DNA of 64,000 bases from an uncultured Sutterella sp. GTDB lineage: Bacteria > Pseudomonadota > Gammaproteobacteria > Burkholderiales > Burkholderiaceae_F. Position 1 is the stretch's first letter. Each line of letters opens with the position of its first letter. The stretch is taken from the NCBI GenBank assembly GCA_902463725.1, contig CABQGK010000006.1, positions 1 through 64,000 on the forward strand. Reading direction: 5' to 3'. Below the pieces are notes generated by a model. That model was not told the origin of the DNA and ran no database searches. It was given only the letters and a program-made list of their open reading frames with translations. The translations under genes and the position numbers were made by a program. This document shows, piece after piece, positions 1 through 9,894 of the stretch.

Positions 1-119
1 TACGGTGGGTGGTGTGGAAGGGGCTGGCAGGACATCCTGCTACCCCTATCCGATTTTGGTGTGCTTTCTCTTACTAGCGCTACAATGAGCGCACAGTTCC
101 TTCCACTTGGGCTTCAACA

Positions 120-956
120 ATGGACAGTATGACTCAACCAGTGCTCGAGCGCCCCGCCTCACATGAGGAGGTGATTTTCGCTCGTCTCTATGGCGAACCC
201 ATGGTTGAGTGCCCAAACGAACTCTACATTCCCCCTGAGGCGCTACGGGTCTTTCTGAAAAGCTTTGAGGGGCCGCTAGATCTGCTACTTTGGCTGATCA
301 GACGGCAAAAATTTGATGTGCTCGATATTCCAATGGCCACGCTCACTGATCAGTATATGCGCTATGTAGAACTGGTCAGATCGAGTAATTTGGAATTAGC
401 GGCGGCCTATCTCGTGATGAGTGCAACGCTCATGCAGATTAAGAGCCGCTTGATGTTGCCTGCGCCCGTGAGTGAGGATGGTACGGAGCCCGAGGATCCG
501 CGTGCCGAATTGATGCGTCGCCTGCTTGAATACGAGCGTATTCGTGATGTCGCTCGCAAGCTGGGCGCTTTGCCTTGTGAAGGGCGTGATTTTTGGGTCT
601 CGGATGTTGACGTCCCTGAGGTGCAGGTGGTCTATCCTGCGCTCAGCGCAGAGGAGCTTTCTGAGGTCTGGCGGGGCGTGAGCGAACGGCTTGCGCTCGT
701 TGCGCATCACCGCGTTTCGCGTGAAGAGTTATCTGTGCGCGAACATATGACAGCGATTCTTAAGGCGATTTCCGAAGCTGGGCGTATTACACTCTCTTCG
801 CTTTGGCCAGAGGGCGCGAGCAAGGCACAGCGTACGGTCTGGTTTCTTGCTTTGCTTGAATTGGGAAAAGATGGCCTCATTACGATCACGCAAGCCGAGC
901 CCTTTGCGCCGATCTATATCGAGCCTGCGGCACTGCTTTTGCCGAGCGTCTCATAG
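120..956 (+). CDS. scpA: Segregation and condensation protein A
   Basis: ScpA is the kleisin subunit that bridges SMC heads (with ScpB) and helps compact and segregate the chromosome in the cytoplasm. The 278-residue protein has the family hallmark 'KSFEGPLDLLLWLIRRQKFD' near residues 48-67, followed by the helical stretch 'AAYLVMSATLMQIKSRLMLP', and ends in a winged-helix-like segment (about 200-270) that would contact the SMC head. The first ATG is used; a second in-frame ATG three codons on is equally possible, and neither has a strong Shine-Dalgarno. A TACAAT box about 35 bases upstream could be the -10. scpB is not downstream: the next gene, a transporter, converges from the other strand. 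Confidence 0.93.
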   Translation: MDSMTQPVLERPASHEEVIFARLYGEPMVECPNELYIPPEALRVFLKSFEGPLDLLLWLIRRQKFDVLDIPMATLTDQYMRYVELVRSSNLELAAAYLVMSATLMQIKSRLMLPAPVSEDGTEPEDPRAELMRRLLEYERIRDVARKLGALPCEGRDFWVSDVDVPEVQVVYPALSAEELSEVWRGVSERLALVAHHRVSREELSVREHMTAILKAISEAGRITLSSLWPEGASKAQRTVWFLALLELGKDGLITITQAEPFAPIYIEPAALLLPSVS

Positions 957-1040
957 GAGCAGAGGGCATTATTGGAGAGCGCCGATGGCGTCTCTGCAAC
1001 GTAGCACTCTGGCTATTGTGCGTCACATCGAGCGCTCCTC

Positions 1041-1082
1041 GCGTAACGCCCTGATTGGCAACTTGCTCTCAGGGCGTTGCGC
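1041..1082. terminator. Hairpin between convergent scpA and sulP
   Basis: AACGCCCTGA (1045-1054) pairs with TCAGGGCGTT (1069-1078), extended by flanking GCG/CGC. It sits between two convergent genes and probably stops transcription from both sides, although no clear T-run follows on either strand. Confidence 0.5.
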
Positions 1083-1112
1083 GCTAGCGTGACGTGCCAC
1101 GCAGTGCTTGTA

Positions 1113-2831
1113 CTACAGGGTGCTTGACTCTGTATTCGCTAAGAGGGTTTTAGCCCGAGCGAGAGCAAACTCCATATCGGGCACAATATTGGCGCTGAGC
1201 TTTTCAACCAAACCGACACGCGTCAGCTGTTTGAGTGTATAGCCACTTGCGCCCGCGATGATCAGCTGATGTTGATAGCGGTTGAGTGTGCGTTCAAACA
1301 ATTCGATCTGATCAAGTGCCGAGTTGTCGATGTTGAGAAGGTCCGTAAAGTCGAGGATGACGATACGAGCTGCGTCGGGCGCAGCTAAGCGAATAGGGTT
1401 AGTGAGTCCTTCGAGCTTCGAGATGGAGCCGAAGAAAAGCGCACCGCGGATATGCCACGCTTCAACCGTCTCTGGCATGTCAAAAGGTAACGTCACCTGA
1501 TCAAGTGCCGTCAGGGTATTCATGCGCACCAAAAATGAGATACATGCCACGACGAGTCCGACTTGGACAGCGACTGTGAGGTCGAAAATCACGGTCAAGA
1601 GAAACGTGATGACAAAAGTGAGACCATGAGAGAAGGAGCGGTGATTGAGTTGCGTGAACTCGCGCCAATTACCCATGTTCCAAGCGACGAAAACCAAAAT
1701 GGCAGCCAATGCAGCAAGAGGAATGTTGGATGCCAATGGCGCAGCCACAAGGATGACAGCGAGTAGTGTCGCCGCGTGCACCATTCCCGCCACTGGGGAG
1801 AAGGCGCCTGATTTGATGTTTGTGACGGTACGCGCAATGGTGCCAGTGGCAGGAATCCCACCAAAAAATGGTGTGACCATGTTAGCAATACCTTGCGCCA
1901 TCAGCTCTTGGTTGGGGTTGTGGCGGTCGTCGGTCATGGTATCCGCCACGCGTGCACAGAGCAGACTTTCAATGGAGCCGAGCACCGCGAGCGTTAGCAT
2001 CGGTCCCACGAGCCGCTTGGCGCTTTCCCATTCAAGACTTGGCAATGCAAAGCTCGGCAAAGACTGCGGGATGCCTCCAAATTTGGAGCCAATCGTCTCT
2101 ACAGGAAGCCCACCGATGCTCACAAAGAGCGTTGCAAGCACGAGTACAACAACGCTGCCAGGGAGCCTCGCTAGCCAACGCTTCCATTGTGGGCCGTTCA
2201 TCTGATAGCCCTTGGGCCAGAATTTCAATATGAGTACACCACAGAGCCCGATGCTCACTGCCCAAGGATTCACCGTTGAGAGATGGGTGAAAATCGCGTG
2301 GATCTGACCGAAAAAGTCGGCTGGCATTTTTGCTACGGTAAGCCCCAAGAATTCCTTGACCTGCTGTAGCCCAATCATGACGGCAATACCATTGGTGAAG
2401 CCCACAACGATAGACACAGGAATGAACTTCACTAAGGCGCCGAGCTTAAATAGCCCCATGAGAAAGAGGATGACGCCTGAACCAAGCGTTGCGAGCAGAA
2501 GATTCTGAACGCCGTACTGCGCGATGATGCCGTAGATGATGACCACAAAGGCGCCCGCGGGGCCGCCGATTTGTACGCGGCAACCGCCAAAGAGCGAAAT
2601 CAGAAACCCTGCAATGATTGCCGTGTATAGACCCGCTTCAGGGGGCACCCCACTCGCGATACCAAAGGCCATTGCCAGTGGCAGAGCAACCATGCCCACG
2701 GTGAGGCCTGATGAGATGTCGCGCACAAATTTGTGGCGGGAATACTGAGGTATCGTGTCCCAGAGGACAGGATGGAACTTTGCCAAGGCTTGGTGTTGGA
2801 AAAAATCCTTGGCGAGAGCGACGAGGTTCAT
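1113..2831 (-). CDS. SulP family anion transporter with C-terminal STAS domain
   Basis: An inner-membrane anion carrier of the SulP/SLC26 family; members move sulfate, bicarbonate or C4-dicarboxylates, and the substrate here cannot be read from the sequence. The N-terminal part holds the family signature around 'GLTVGMVALPLAMAFGIASG' and 'PPEAGLYTAIIAGF', then about a dozen hydrophobic segments to residue 420. The last 120 residues form a STAS domain, with 'VILDFTDLLNIDNSALDQIE' matching its conserved core. I start at the internal ATG (572 residues, beginning MNLVALAKDFF) because the upstream GTG would add 34 non-family residues. The gene stands alone between convergent scpA and codirectional metG, so context gives no substrate clue. 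Confidence 0.88.
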   Translation of the reverse strand: MNLVALAKDFFQHQALAKFHPVLWDTIPQYSRHKFVRDISSGLTVGMVALPLAMAFGIASGVPPEAGLYTAIIAGFLISLFGGCRVQIGGPAGAFVVIIYGIIAQYGVQNLLLATLGSGVILFLMGLFKLGALVKFIPVSIVVGFTNGIAVMIGLQQVKEFLGLTVAKMPADFFGQIHAIFTHLSTVNPWAVSIGLCGVLILKFWPKGYQMNGPQWKRWLARLPGSVVVLVLATLFVSIGGLPVETIGSKFGGIPQSLPSFALPSLEWESAKRLVGPMLTLAVLGSIESLLCARVADTMTDDRHNPNQELMAQGIANMVTPFFGGIPATGTIARTVTNIKSGAFSPVAGMVHAATLLAVILVAAPLASNIPLAALAAILVFVAWNMGNWREFTQLNHRSFSHGLTFVITFLLTVIFDLTVAVQVGLVVACISFLVRMNTLTALDQVTLPFDMPETVEAWHIRGALFFGSISKLEGLTNPIRLAAPDAARIVILDFTDLLNIDNSALDQIELFERTLNRYQHQLIIAGASGYTLKQLTRVGLVEKLSANIVPDMEFALARAKTLLANTESSTL

Positions 2832-2998
2832 AGCACAGAGAAAGGGATGAGATCTGCCGCTGGGGATCGCAGCAGAGTGCTTGGACAAAGTGGATAGCCT
2901 CTCGAGCAAGTCGGGGGCGGCGGGGGTCCGCACGCCCTCATAGGGGGATACTGCGAGAGACTAACCGCATACTGCGGTAGATGCCGCAGTGCTAGGCA

Positions 2999-5056
2999 TT
3001 AGCGGATGCGCATGCCTGGGATCGCGCCCGAGTGTGGTTCGAGCAGGAAGAGCCCAAGGCTCTTATCTTTGGCATCACTGGCGGCAAGAACCATGCCTTC
3101 CGAGACGCCAAAGCGCATTTTGCGCGGCGCAAGGTTGGCAATGACAACCGTGAGACGCCCTTCAAGATCTGCTGGCGAGTAGGCAGACTTGATACCCGAG
3201 AAGACATTACGGGTACGACCTTCGCCGAGATCGAGCGTCAGCTGCAACAGCTTGTCACTACCTTCAACAGCGTTGCACTTCACAATTTTGGCGATGCGCA
3301 GGTCGATCTTGGAAAAATCGTCAATGGTGCATTCTGCCGCAATGGGTTCGCCGCCAGGAATCGACGTTGGCGCTTCTTCGGTGACTTCTGGCACCAGCAC
3401 GTTGAGCTGCTTTTCCATGTCCACACGTTGCATGAGGTGCTTGAAGGGCTGGATGACATTGTCAGCGCTGAGGCTGGTGTTAACATCATTCCACGTAAGC
3501 GGCGTGATCGATAGGAACTGCTCCACGCGCTCGGCGGTGGCTGGCAGCACGGGCTTGAGGTAAAGCGTCAACAATCGGAACCCTTCAAGCGCGATTGAGG
3601 AAACTTGTTGCAGACGTGTCAATTGACTGTCGTCCTTGGCCAACTCCCAAGGCTTTTCTCGGTCCACAAACTCATTGATCTGGTCAGCGAGCTCCATCAC
3701 AAGGCGCGTAGCTCGGGCGAATTCGCGCCCTTCGTAATAGGCCTGAATGTCGGCGGCGCGATTGCGAATGCCGACCAAGAGTGGGTCGTTCATGACCGAG
3801 GCGTCGACGCGGCCGTTGAAGCGCTTCACGATAAAGCCGGCTGCACGGCTCGCAATATTGACGTATTTACCAATGAGGTCGGAATTGACGCGTTGAGCGA
3901 AGTCGGATTTGGTGAAATCGACGTCTTCGACGCGTGAGTTCATCTTCGCCGCGAGGTAGTAGCGGAGCCATTCGGCGTTCATGCCGAGCTCTAAGTACTG
4001 CAGCGGAGAAATACCCGTGCCACGGCTCTTGGACATCTTTTCACCATTGACCGTCATGAAGCCGTGCGCATAGATGTGGTCGGGGACGCGATAGGGCGCG
4101 CCTGAGAAGTGCAACATCGCAGGCCAAAAGAGCGTATGGAAGTAAATAATGTCTTTGCCGATAAAGTGGATCTGCTCGGTTTTCTCATCCTTGAGAAGGG
4201 CTTCAAAATCGAGTCCTTTCTTTTCGCAGTAGGCTTTCAGCGAGGCAAGATAACCCACAGGGGCATCCAACCAGACGTAGAAGTACTTGCCTGGAGCGTC
4301 AGGGATTGCAATGCCGAAATAGGGTTCATCACGGCTGATGTCCCAGTCGGAGAGGTTGCCATCCACGCCGAGCCATTCATTGTCTTTGGCTAACACTTCA
4401 GCCTGCACACGAGGTGTGCCATCAAGCCCATTGCCTGTCGACCAGGCACGTAGGAATTCAACGCACTTAGGATCGGAGAGGCGGAAGAAATAGTGTGTGG
4501 ACTTGCGAATTTCAGGACGAGAACCCGACAGCGTGGAGTACGGGTTAATCACTTCCATGGGCGAATAGACTGCGGAGCAGACCTCGCAATTGTCGCCGTA
4601 TTGGTTTTGTGCACCGCACCGTGGGCAAGTCCCTTTGATGAAGCGGTCAGCAAGGAACATGCCTTTGACCGTGTCGTAATACTGCTCGATTTCTTTGGTA
4701 TAGATGAGTCCCGCCTCTTTCAGTCGGCGATAGATGTCCTGACTGAGGAGGTGATTTTCTGGCGCATCCGTGCTGTGCCAATGGTCATGGCTGATGTGAA
4801 AGCCGTCGAGGTACTGCTTGCGGCCTGCGGCAATCTCTGCAACAAATTCTTGTGGTGTGACGCCACGCTTTTGCGCGGCAATCATAATCGGCGCCCCATG
4901 CACGTCGTCCGCGCCCACAAAGTGCACGGTATTGCCCATCATGCGCTCGTGACGCACCCAAATGTCGGCCTGAATGTACTCCATGATATGGCCGATGTGG
5001 AAAGGGCCGTTGGCGTAGGGCAACGCCGTCGTAACAAAAATATTTCTCTGACTCAT
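2999..5056 (-). CDS. metG: Methionyl-tRNA synthetase
   Basis: Charges tRNA-Met (initiator and elongator) with methionine. The 685-residue protein starts MSQRNIFVTTALPYANGP and carries the class I HIGH motif at residues 20-23, a zinc knuckle 'CPRCGAQNQYGDNCEVC' in the connective peptide, and the KMSKS loop 'GEKMSKSRGTG'. The last 110 residues are an EMAP/Trbp111-like tRNA-binding and dimerisation domain, as in the long E. coli-type enzyme. A longer reading from an ATG 21 codons upstream exists but adds non-family residues and lacks a ribosome site; AAGAGAT lies about 9 bases before the chosen ATG. It diverges from mrp, a neighbour relationship common in proteobacteria, so the two promoters must share the 260-base gap. 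Confidence 0.97.
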   Translation of the reverse strand: MSQRNIFVTTALPYANGPFHIGHIMEYIQADIWVRHERMMGNTVHFVGADDVHGAPIMIAAQKRGVTPQEFVAEIAAGRKQYLDGFHISHDHWHSTDAPENHLLSQDIYRRLKEAGLIYTKEIEQYYDTVKGMFLADRFIKGTCPRCGAQNQYGDNCEVCSAVYSPMEVINPYSTLSGSRPEIRKSTHYFFRLSDPKCVEFLRAWSTGNGLDGTPRVQAEVLAKDNEWLGVDGNLSDWDISRDEPYFGIAIPDAPGKYFYVWLDAPVGYLASLKAYCEKKGLDFEALLKDEKTEQIHFIGKDIIYFHTLFWPAMLHFSGAPYRVPDHIYAHGFMTVNGEKMSKSRGTGISPLQYLELGMNAEWLRYYLAAKMNSRVEDVDFTKSDFAQRVNSDLIGKYVNIASRAAGFIVKRFNGRVDASVMNDPLLVGIRNRAADIQAYYEGREFARATRLVMELADQINEFVDREKPWELAKDDSQLTRLQQVSSIALEGFRLLTLYLKPVLPATAERVEQFLSITPLTWNDVNTSLSADNVIQPFKHLMQRVDMEKQLNVLVPEVTEEAPTSIPGGEPIAAECTIDDFSKIDLRIAKIVKCNAVEGSDKLLQLTLDLGEGRTRNVFSGIKSAYSPADLEGRLTVVIANLAPRKMRFGVSEGMVLAASDAKDKSLGLFLLEPHSGAIPGMRIR

Positions 5057-5316
5057 GTCGTAAATATCTCTTATGGGAAATGTGTGCAAAAAGGCGCTGG
5101 AGGATGTCAGCAAACTCATTATTGTACCCGAGCAGATTGTTGCTGTCTTTGGAATTGGTTAAGCAAACTGGCACCATTTTCCCACTACTAAAGAGTGTGT
5201 TCGACTAAGCCAAAGAAGGGTGTTGAAAAGTTAGCTAACGGGCTAAAATCTAGGCAGACTGAAAATATGTGTGCCGCTGCTCTTTGGGGCATCGCGCAGC
5301 ACGACTGGAGATAAAT

Positions 5317-6411
5317 ATGGCGATTACCACTGAAGCGATCAAGGCTGCGCTTGGGCAGCTCGTCGACCCCATTGTTGGCGTGGATTATGTCTCGGGCAAA
5401 ATGTTCAAGAGCGCAGAGACCGACGAGGCAGGCAATGTGACGGTGAACATTGATCTGGGCTATCCCGCACGCACGCGTGCTAACGACGTGGGTGAGGCGA
5501 TTGGTCGAGCGGTCAAGGAGGCCACTGGTGCAAATAGCGTCAACGTCAATATCACGCAGAACATTATTGCTCATAAGGTTCAGGGGGCGCTGCGTGTGCT
5601 GCCGAACGTCAAAAATATTATCGCCGTGAGCTCGGGCAAAGGTGGGGTAGGTAAGTCGACTGTCTCGGCGAATCTAGCGCTGGCGCTCGCCTATGAAGGG
5701 GCGACGGTAGGGGTGCTCGATGCGGACATTTACGGCCCTAGCCAGCCTACGATGTTGGGGGCAGAAGGTGGTACGCCAGTGAGCACGGATGGTAAGACCA
5801 TGGAGCCGATTGAGTCGTTGGGCTTACAAATCAACTCCATTGGGTTCATGGTGGGCGACGATGAGCCGATGATTTGGCGTGGTCCGATGGCTTCGGGAGC
5901 ATTGCAACAGCTGATCAATCAGACGAACTGGTGTGATTTGGACTACTTGATTGTTGACATGCCTCCTGGGACGGGGGATATTCAGTTGACGCTTTCGCAG
6001 CAGGTTCCCTTGACTGGGGCGGTTGTGGTGACAACGCCGCAGGACATTGCTCTGATCGATGCGAAGAAGGGCTTACGGATGTTCCAGAAGGTCAATGTGC
6101 CCATTCTTGGTGTCATCGAAAATATGTCGGTCTTTATTTGCCCGCATTGCGGAGAGGTGGAGCATATCTTCGGCGAGGGCGGCGCAAAGAAGATGTGTGA
6201 GAAGTACGGCACGGCGCTACTAGGTGAATTGCCGCTGTCGGCCAAGATTCGCGAACAGGCCGATCAGGGGCTACCCACGGTTGCTGCGGATCCCGAGTCG
6301 CCCGAAGCAAAGATCTATCGTGACATGGCTATGCAAGTTGCAGGCGCTGTGGCTCGCCTTGGTAAGGACTACTCCTCGAAGATGCCCGCTATTAAAGTCC
6401 TCAACGACTAA
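5317..6411 (+). CDS. apbC: Mrp/ApbC family iron-sulfur cluster carrier P-loop protein
   Basis: A cytoplasmic P-loop NTPase of the Mrp/NBP35 family that binds a [4Fe-4S] cluster and passes it to apo-enzymes. The 364-residue protein has an N-terminal DUF59/MIP18-type domain (about residues 5-85, 'ALGQLVDPIVGVDYVSGKMF'), the deviant Walker A 'SSGKGGVGKSTVSANLALAL', the switch 'LDADIYGPSQPTMLG' and, near the C-terminus, the cluster-ligating pair CPHC. The ATG is preceded by CTGGAG at a 6-base spacing, better than the upstream alternative start. It diverges from metG and is followed by a strong hairpin, so it is probably transcribed alone. The name mrp is also used. Confidence 0.95.
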   Translation: MAITTEAIKAALGQLVDPIVGVDYVSGKMFKSAETDEAGNVTVNIDLGYPARTRANDVGEAIGRAVKEATGANSVNVNITQNIIAHKVQGALRVLPNVKNIIAVSSGKGGVGKSTVSANLALALAYEGATVGVLDADIYGPSQPTMLGAEGGTPVSTDGKTMEPIESLGLQINSIGFMVGDDEPMIWRGPMASGALQQLINQTNWCDLDYLIVDMPPGTGDIQLTLSQQVPLTGAVVVTTPQDIALIDAKKGLRMFQKVNVPILGVIENMSVFICPHCGEVEHIFGEGGAKKMCEKYGTALLGELPLSAKIREQADQGLPTVAADPESPEAKIYRDMAMQVAGAVARLGKDYSSKMPAIKVLND

Positions 6412-6440
6412 GTTCGTTCGCAAGCAAGCTTTTTAGCGCA

Positions 6441-6474
6441 GGAGAGCCGCGCCAGTGTTCTGGTGCGGCTCTCC
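6441..6474. terminator. Long hairpin between convergent mrp and ferredoxin reductase genes
   Basis: GGAGAGCCGC pairs perfectly with GCGGCTCTCC, and GCCAG/CTGGT extends the stem to 15 pairs around a TGTT loop. It lies between convergent genes. The T-run is poor, but the stem is very stable. Confidence 0.65.
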
Positions 6475-6548
6475 GATATTGAGGTGGGATCAAACGAGCG
6501 CAAGTCTTGCGTGTATGCCACGCGAAACGCCCAGTAGTCTCTTTTCGA

Positions 6549-7631
6549 TTAGTCGTCGAAGGTGGGGGTCGGTACGCCAAGCACCTTATGCAGTTTAGGT
6601 GATGTGGTGGTGTACTGCAGTAGCACGCGTTTTTCTGGGAACACATAGTCGCAGGCGGCGAATGCGGCCAGAGCACATTCGTGGAAACCAGAAAGGATCA
6701 GTTTCTTCTTGCCTGGATACGTGTTGATGTCACCCACGGCGAAGACGCCTGGAATATTGGTTTCAAAGCGGGCGGTATCGACCACGATCTGCTTACGCTC
6801 GAGATTGAGTCCCCACGTTTCGATGGGGCCCAACTTGGGCTGCAGACCGAAGAACACTAGCAAGTGATCGAGTGGGATGCGGCGAGTTACCCCATCGGCA
6901 CCAGCCACGGCCACTTCAGTGAGGCGTCCATCAGCTTCGCTGAAACCCGTCACTTGGCCGACTTCAAACTGCATCTCCCAGTTTTCGCACAGCTCTTTCA
7001 TTTTGGCAACGCTCGCAGCGGCGGCACGGAAGCCATCACGACGGTGCACAAGTACAACGCTCTCGGCCTTACCTACTAAGTTCAGTGTCCAATCGAGCGC
7101 AGAGTCACCGCCCCCCAAAATGACCACGTTCTTGCCTTCGAAAAGCGAGGGATCCGTGCACTTATAGTGCAACTGCGTGCCTTCAAATTTTTCGATTCCT
7201 TTGACTTTAAGCGGACGCGCTTGGAAGGAGCCGACACCAGCGGCGATGATAACGACCTTGGCCATAAAGCGGGTGCCCGCACTTGTTTCCACATAGAGAC
7301 GCCCATCTGCCTGTTTTTCAACACGGGTTACCTCTTGATTGAGGTGAAAAACTGGCTTGAAGGGATGAATTTGCTTCAGTAGATTTTCAGTGAGTTCGTA
7401 CGAACTGCAGACGGGTACGGCAGGAATGTCGTAGATGGGCTTTGTGGGGTAGAGTTCCATGCACTGACCGCCCACGTTGCGCAGAGAATCGACCACGTGC
7501 GCCTTAATTTCTAGCAGTCCGAGCTCAAAAACCTGAAAGAGCCCAACAGGACCAGCGCCCACGATGACGGCGTCGGTTTCAATGAGTTGGTCGGTAGGTT
7601 CTGCAAGCGTCAGGTAGTCTTCAATTGCCAT
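6549..7631 (-). CDS. Ferredoxin/flavodoxin-NADP+ reductase, thioredoxin-reductase-like type
   Basis: A flavoprotein that moves electrons between NADPH and ferredoxin or flavodoxin. The 360-residue protein has an FAD-binding GxGxxG ('DAVIVGAGPVGLFQVFELGL', residues 20-40), an NADP-binding 'VVILGGGDSALDWTLNLV' in the middle, and the C-terminal FAD motif 'GVFAVGDINTYPGKKKLI'. The redox CxxC of thioredoxin reductase is absent, which separates it from TrxB and places it with the YumC-type FNRs. It is transcribed away from the protease gene bepA, 293 bases upstream, so it likely has its own promoter; that gap holds a perfect 14-base palindrome that could be an operator. Confidence 0.9.
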   Translation of the reverse strand: MAIEDYLTLAEPTDQLIETDAVIVGAGPVGLFQVFELGLLEIKAHVVDSLRNVGGQCMELYPTKPIYDIPAVPVCSSYELTENLLKQIHPFKPVFHLNQEVTRVEKQADGRLYVETSAGTRFMAKVVIIAAGVGSFQARPLKVKGIEKFEGTQLHYKCTDPSLFEGKNVVILGGGDSALDWTLNLVGKAESVVLVHRRDGFRAAAASVAKMKELCENWEMQFEVGQVTGFSEADGRLTEVAVAGADGVTRRIPLDHLLVFFGLQPKLGPIETWGLNLERKQIVVDTARFETNIPGVFAVGDINTYPGKKKLILSGFHECALAAFAACDYVFPEKRVLLQYTTTSPKLHKVLGVPTPTFDD

Positions 7632-7710
7632 GTTTGTCTCACAAGCGTAATGGTGGTTTTCGACTTGGGGATTTCTTTGCTAGACAGCTCAAGGGAGCCG
7701 CCCCACTCAA

Positions 7711-7724
7711 GCCTCTTAAGAGGC
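7711..7724. promoter_or_regulatory. Perfect 14-base palindrome upstream of the ferredoxin reductase gene
   Basis: GCCTCTTAAGAGGC is self-complementary. It lies 80 bases upstream of the reductase start, in a 293-base gap that otherwise shows no gene. No T-run follows, so a protein-binding site is as likely as a terminator for the upstream protease gene. This is inference from symmetry and position. Confidence 0.35.
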
Positions 7725-7924
7725 GGAACCCTCAGTAAAGCCCTCGTTAAGAGATTACGCTAACTTGAGCAGTGGCTTAGTTGAGGGCGTGCCGCACATG
7801 GGCGGATCTGTCGGCAGAAGGGAGGCGCACCAAAACCGATGCCCTCCCTTCCTGTGGATGGGTATTGTACAGCCTATTGTCGAGTTGAGTGCTCGGGATT
7901 GCGGATCCTTTTTAGTGAATTCTC

Positions 7925-9451
7925 TTAGCGCTCTTTCTTTTCTTGCAGAATTTGCGCACGCAACTCACGCAGACGTGCGTCAATTTCGCTCATCGTATAA
8001 AAGTCTCCATCATTAGCTTGTTGAGCGCGAGTGTATTGGTACTCGGCCGCCTCTGTATCACCCATCATGGCGTACATCTCGCCAGTGTGACGGTACTGCT
8101 CACTCTTTTTTCCGAGCTTTTCATAGGAGCGCGCCAGTAGCGCGTGGAAGTTGCTACTGCCAGCGAGAATGCTGTTGTTCTCTAGATAGTGGATGAGCTC
8201 TTGGTGCCGACCTCTGCGGTAGAGCAGATCAACGTAGTTTTCGGCAACGGCGCTAGATAGTGGCCAACGCGTGGTGTCACGTAACGCTTGTTCGAGTGCA
8301 CCTTCGCGCGCGGCGTCGTTATCAGCGGCAAGATACCTAGTGAGCGTCAGATTTTGCGAAAGAATGGGGCTTTGCCCTGCGGACATGGCCAGTTGTGCTT
8401 CTTTGTAGGCGTCTTTGGGACGATTAAGCGAGATGTAGGCCACCGAGAGTCCATAGTGCGCGATAGCGCTTTGCTGACTATTGTTGCTTGTCGCCAACTC
8501 TCGCTCGATTTGCGCACTTTCTTTAAGCCATGCGTCATGGGTAGTGAGTTGCAGAATTCGGGCCCTCATTTGTACGAGCTTGAACTCAAGGCTGTCATGA
8601 TGAATTTGCGAGGGCAACTGTTTTGCGCGCTCGCCCATTTCCGACAGACGTGTGATGGTAAGTGGGTGCGTTGAGAGGTAGGCGGGGGCTGCACTCTCGT
8701 AGAGGCGATTGCTCGCTTGAAGACGCTCGAAGAATCCAGACATACCTTTTGGGTCAAAGCCCGCGTTATAGAGTGTTTGGAGCCCGATGCGGTCCGCTTC
8801 ACGCTCTGCGTCTTGTGAGAAATTGAGATAGGACTGCACCATAGCGGCCTGTGAGCCCATCGCAATAGCGGCAGCCGCGTGTCCGCCAGAGTTCCCGCCT
8901 GCACGAGCGGCGAGGATGGCCAGCAATAGTGAGCCGATGGTGAGCGGCAGGTTTGAGCGTTGGCTCTCAATCATTCGGGCGATGTGACGTTGTGCCACGT
9001 GGCCGATTTCATGGCTCAGTACGGCGGCAAGCTCACTCTCATTGCGAGCGGCGATGATGGTACCTGTGTGCATCGAAATGTAGCCACCAGGCAACGCAAA
9101 AGCATTGAGGCTTGGGTCGCGGATTGGGAAAAAGAAAAACTGATAGGTATAGGTTTTCGCAGCGCTCACAAGCCGATAACCGAGCGTATTGAGGTACTCG
9201 CTAATGACGGGATCCGTCATAAAGGTTGGATCGTTGCGCACCTGTGTCATGATTTTTGCGCCAAGCGCTCGTTCTTGGCTGGGACTCAAGGAGGAATCTG
9301 CCGTCGTGCCCAACGAGGGAAGGTTTAAATCCAACGGGGCGTTGGCCTGATGTGCTTGAGTCACGGGGTTCGTGGCGGCAAGGGGGGCGGCGACGCTGCT
9401 AGTGGTAATGCTCCATGCAGCAACAAGGGCGATCCATTTTTTCGGTGTCAT
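7925..9451 (-). CDS. BepA-like periplasmic M48 metalloprotease with TPR repeats
   Basis: A periplasmic zinc protease/chaperone of the BepA (YfgC) type, which in E. coli supervises assembly of outer-membrane proteins such as LptD. The chosen start gives 508 residues with a typical Sec signal (MTPKKWIALVAAWSITTSSV, cleavage after AA). The M48 domain contains HEIGH ('LSHEIGHVAQRHIARM') and the third zinc ligand in 'EREADRIGL'. The C-terminal 200 residues are helical and repetitive, consistent with TPRs ('AIAHYGLSVAYISLNRPKDA'). The reading frame extends 19 codons further upstream, but that part would spoil the signal peptide. It is transcribed alone; the nearest downstream gene has its own leader. 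Confidence 0.92.
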   Translation of the reverse strand: MTPKKWIALVAAWSITTSSVAAPLAATNPVTQAHQANAPLDLNLPSLGTTADSSLSPSQERALGAKIMTQVRNDPTFMTDPVISEYLNTLGYRLVSAAKTYTYQFFFFPIRDPSLNAFALPGGYISMHTGTIIAARNESELAAVLSHEIGHVAQRHIARMIESQRSNLPLTIGSLLLAILAARAGGNSGGHAAAAIAMGSQAAMVQSYLNFSQDAEREADRIGLQTLYNAGFDPKGMSGFFERLQASNRLYESAAPAYLSTHPLTITRLSEMGERAKQLPSQIHHDSLEFKLVQMRARILQLTTHDAWLKESAQIERELATSNNSQQSAIAHYGLSVAYISLNRPKDAYKEAQLAMSAGQSPILSQNLTLTRYLAADNDAAREGALEQALRDTTRWPLSSAVAENYVDLLYRRGRHQELIHYLENNSILAGSSNFHALLARSYEKLGKKSEQYRHTGEMYAMMGDTEAAEYQYTRAQQANDGDFYTMSEIDARLRELRAQILQEKKER

Positions 9452-9894
9452 ACAGTGCAGGCCTATGCAGTGAGCCCAGCGGTAAAAAGGCGTGGACAGC
9501 GTGTCCACAGCAACCTGTACGTTTAAGCAGGGCAGACGAGCACGGCGTCCTCTTCTTTTGAATGAGCACCACTCTGATGAGCGGGCGCGGTATCTCTAGG
9601 GGCTACTTCGGATGAGGCGGCGTGCAAGCATTATTCAATGCCGAGGCGCGGGAGCCCAACGGGCAACTTGCTAGGGCGGCCTCGTGCCGTGGCGCTACTG
9701 CTGAAGTGTACAATATCCCAAAAGGTGCTAAGAGCAAGGACTGTGCCGATGTGTAAGCATTGGTGATGCAGACTCATACTGAGCACCAACCTACCTAACA
9801 CTTCTCTGGTCGACTCAACGAGCGTACGTTGCGTTGTAGTGCTAGCTGGCAATCTGACTAGCGTGCTTGGGACCATTGGCAAGGGCATTTCAAG
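9452..9894. other. Divergent intergenic region bepA/moaC
   Basis: About 440 bases without a convincing gene. It must contain promoters for both divergent neighbours. A TACAAT box at 9709-9714 could serve moaC, but no good -35 stands at the right distance. I see no riboswitch-like fold that I could name. Confidence 0.4.

Noticed and set aside
4493..5191. A 232-codon frame opposite the metG N-terminus
   Set aside because: Antisense to the conserved catalytic domain of metG, without ribosome site.
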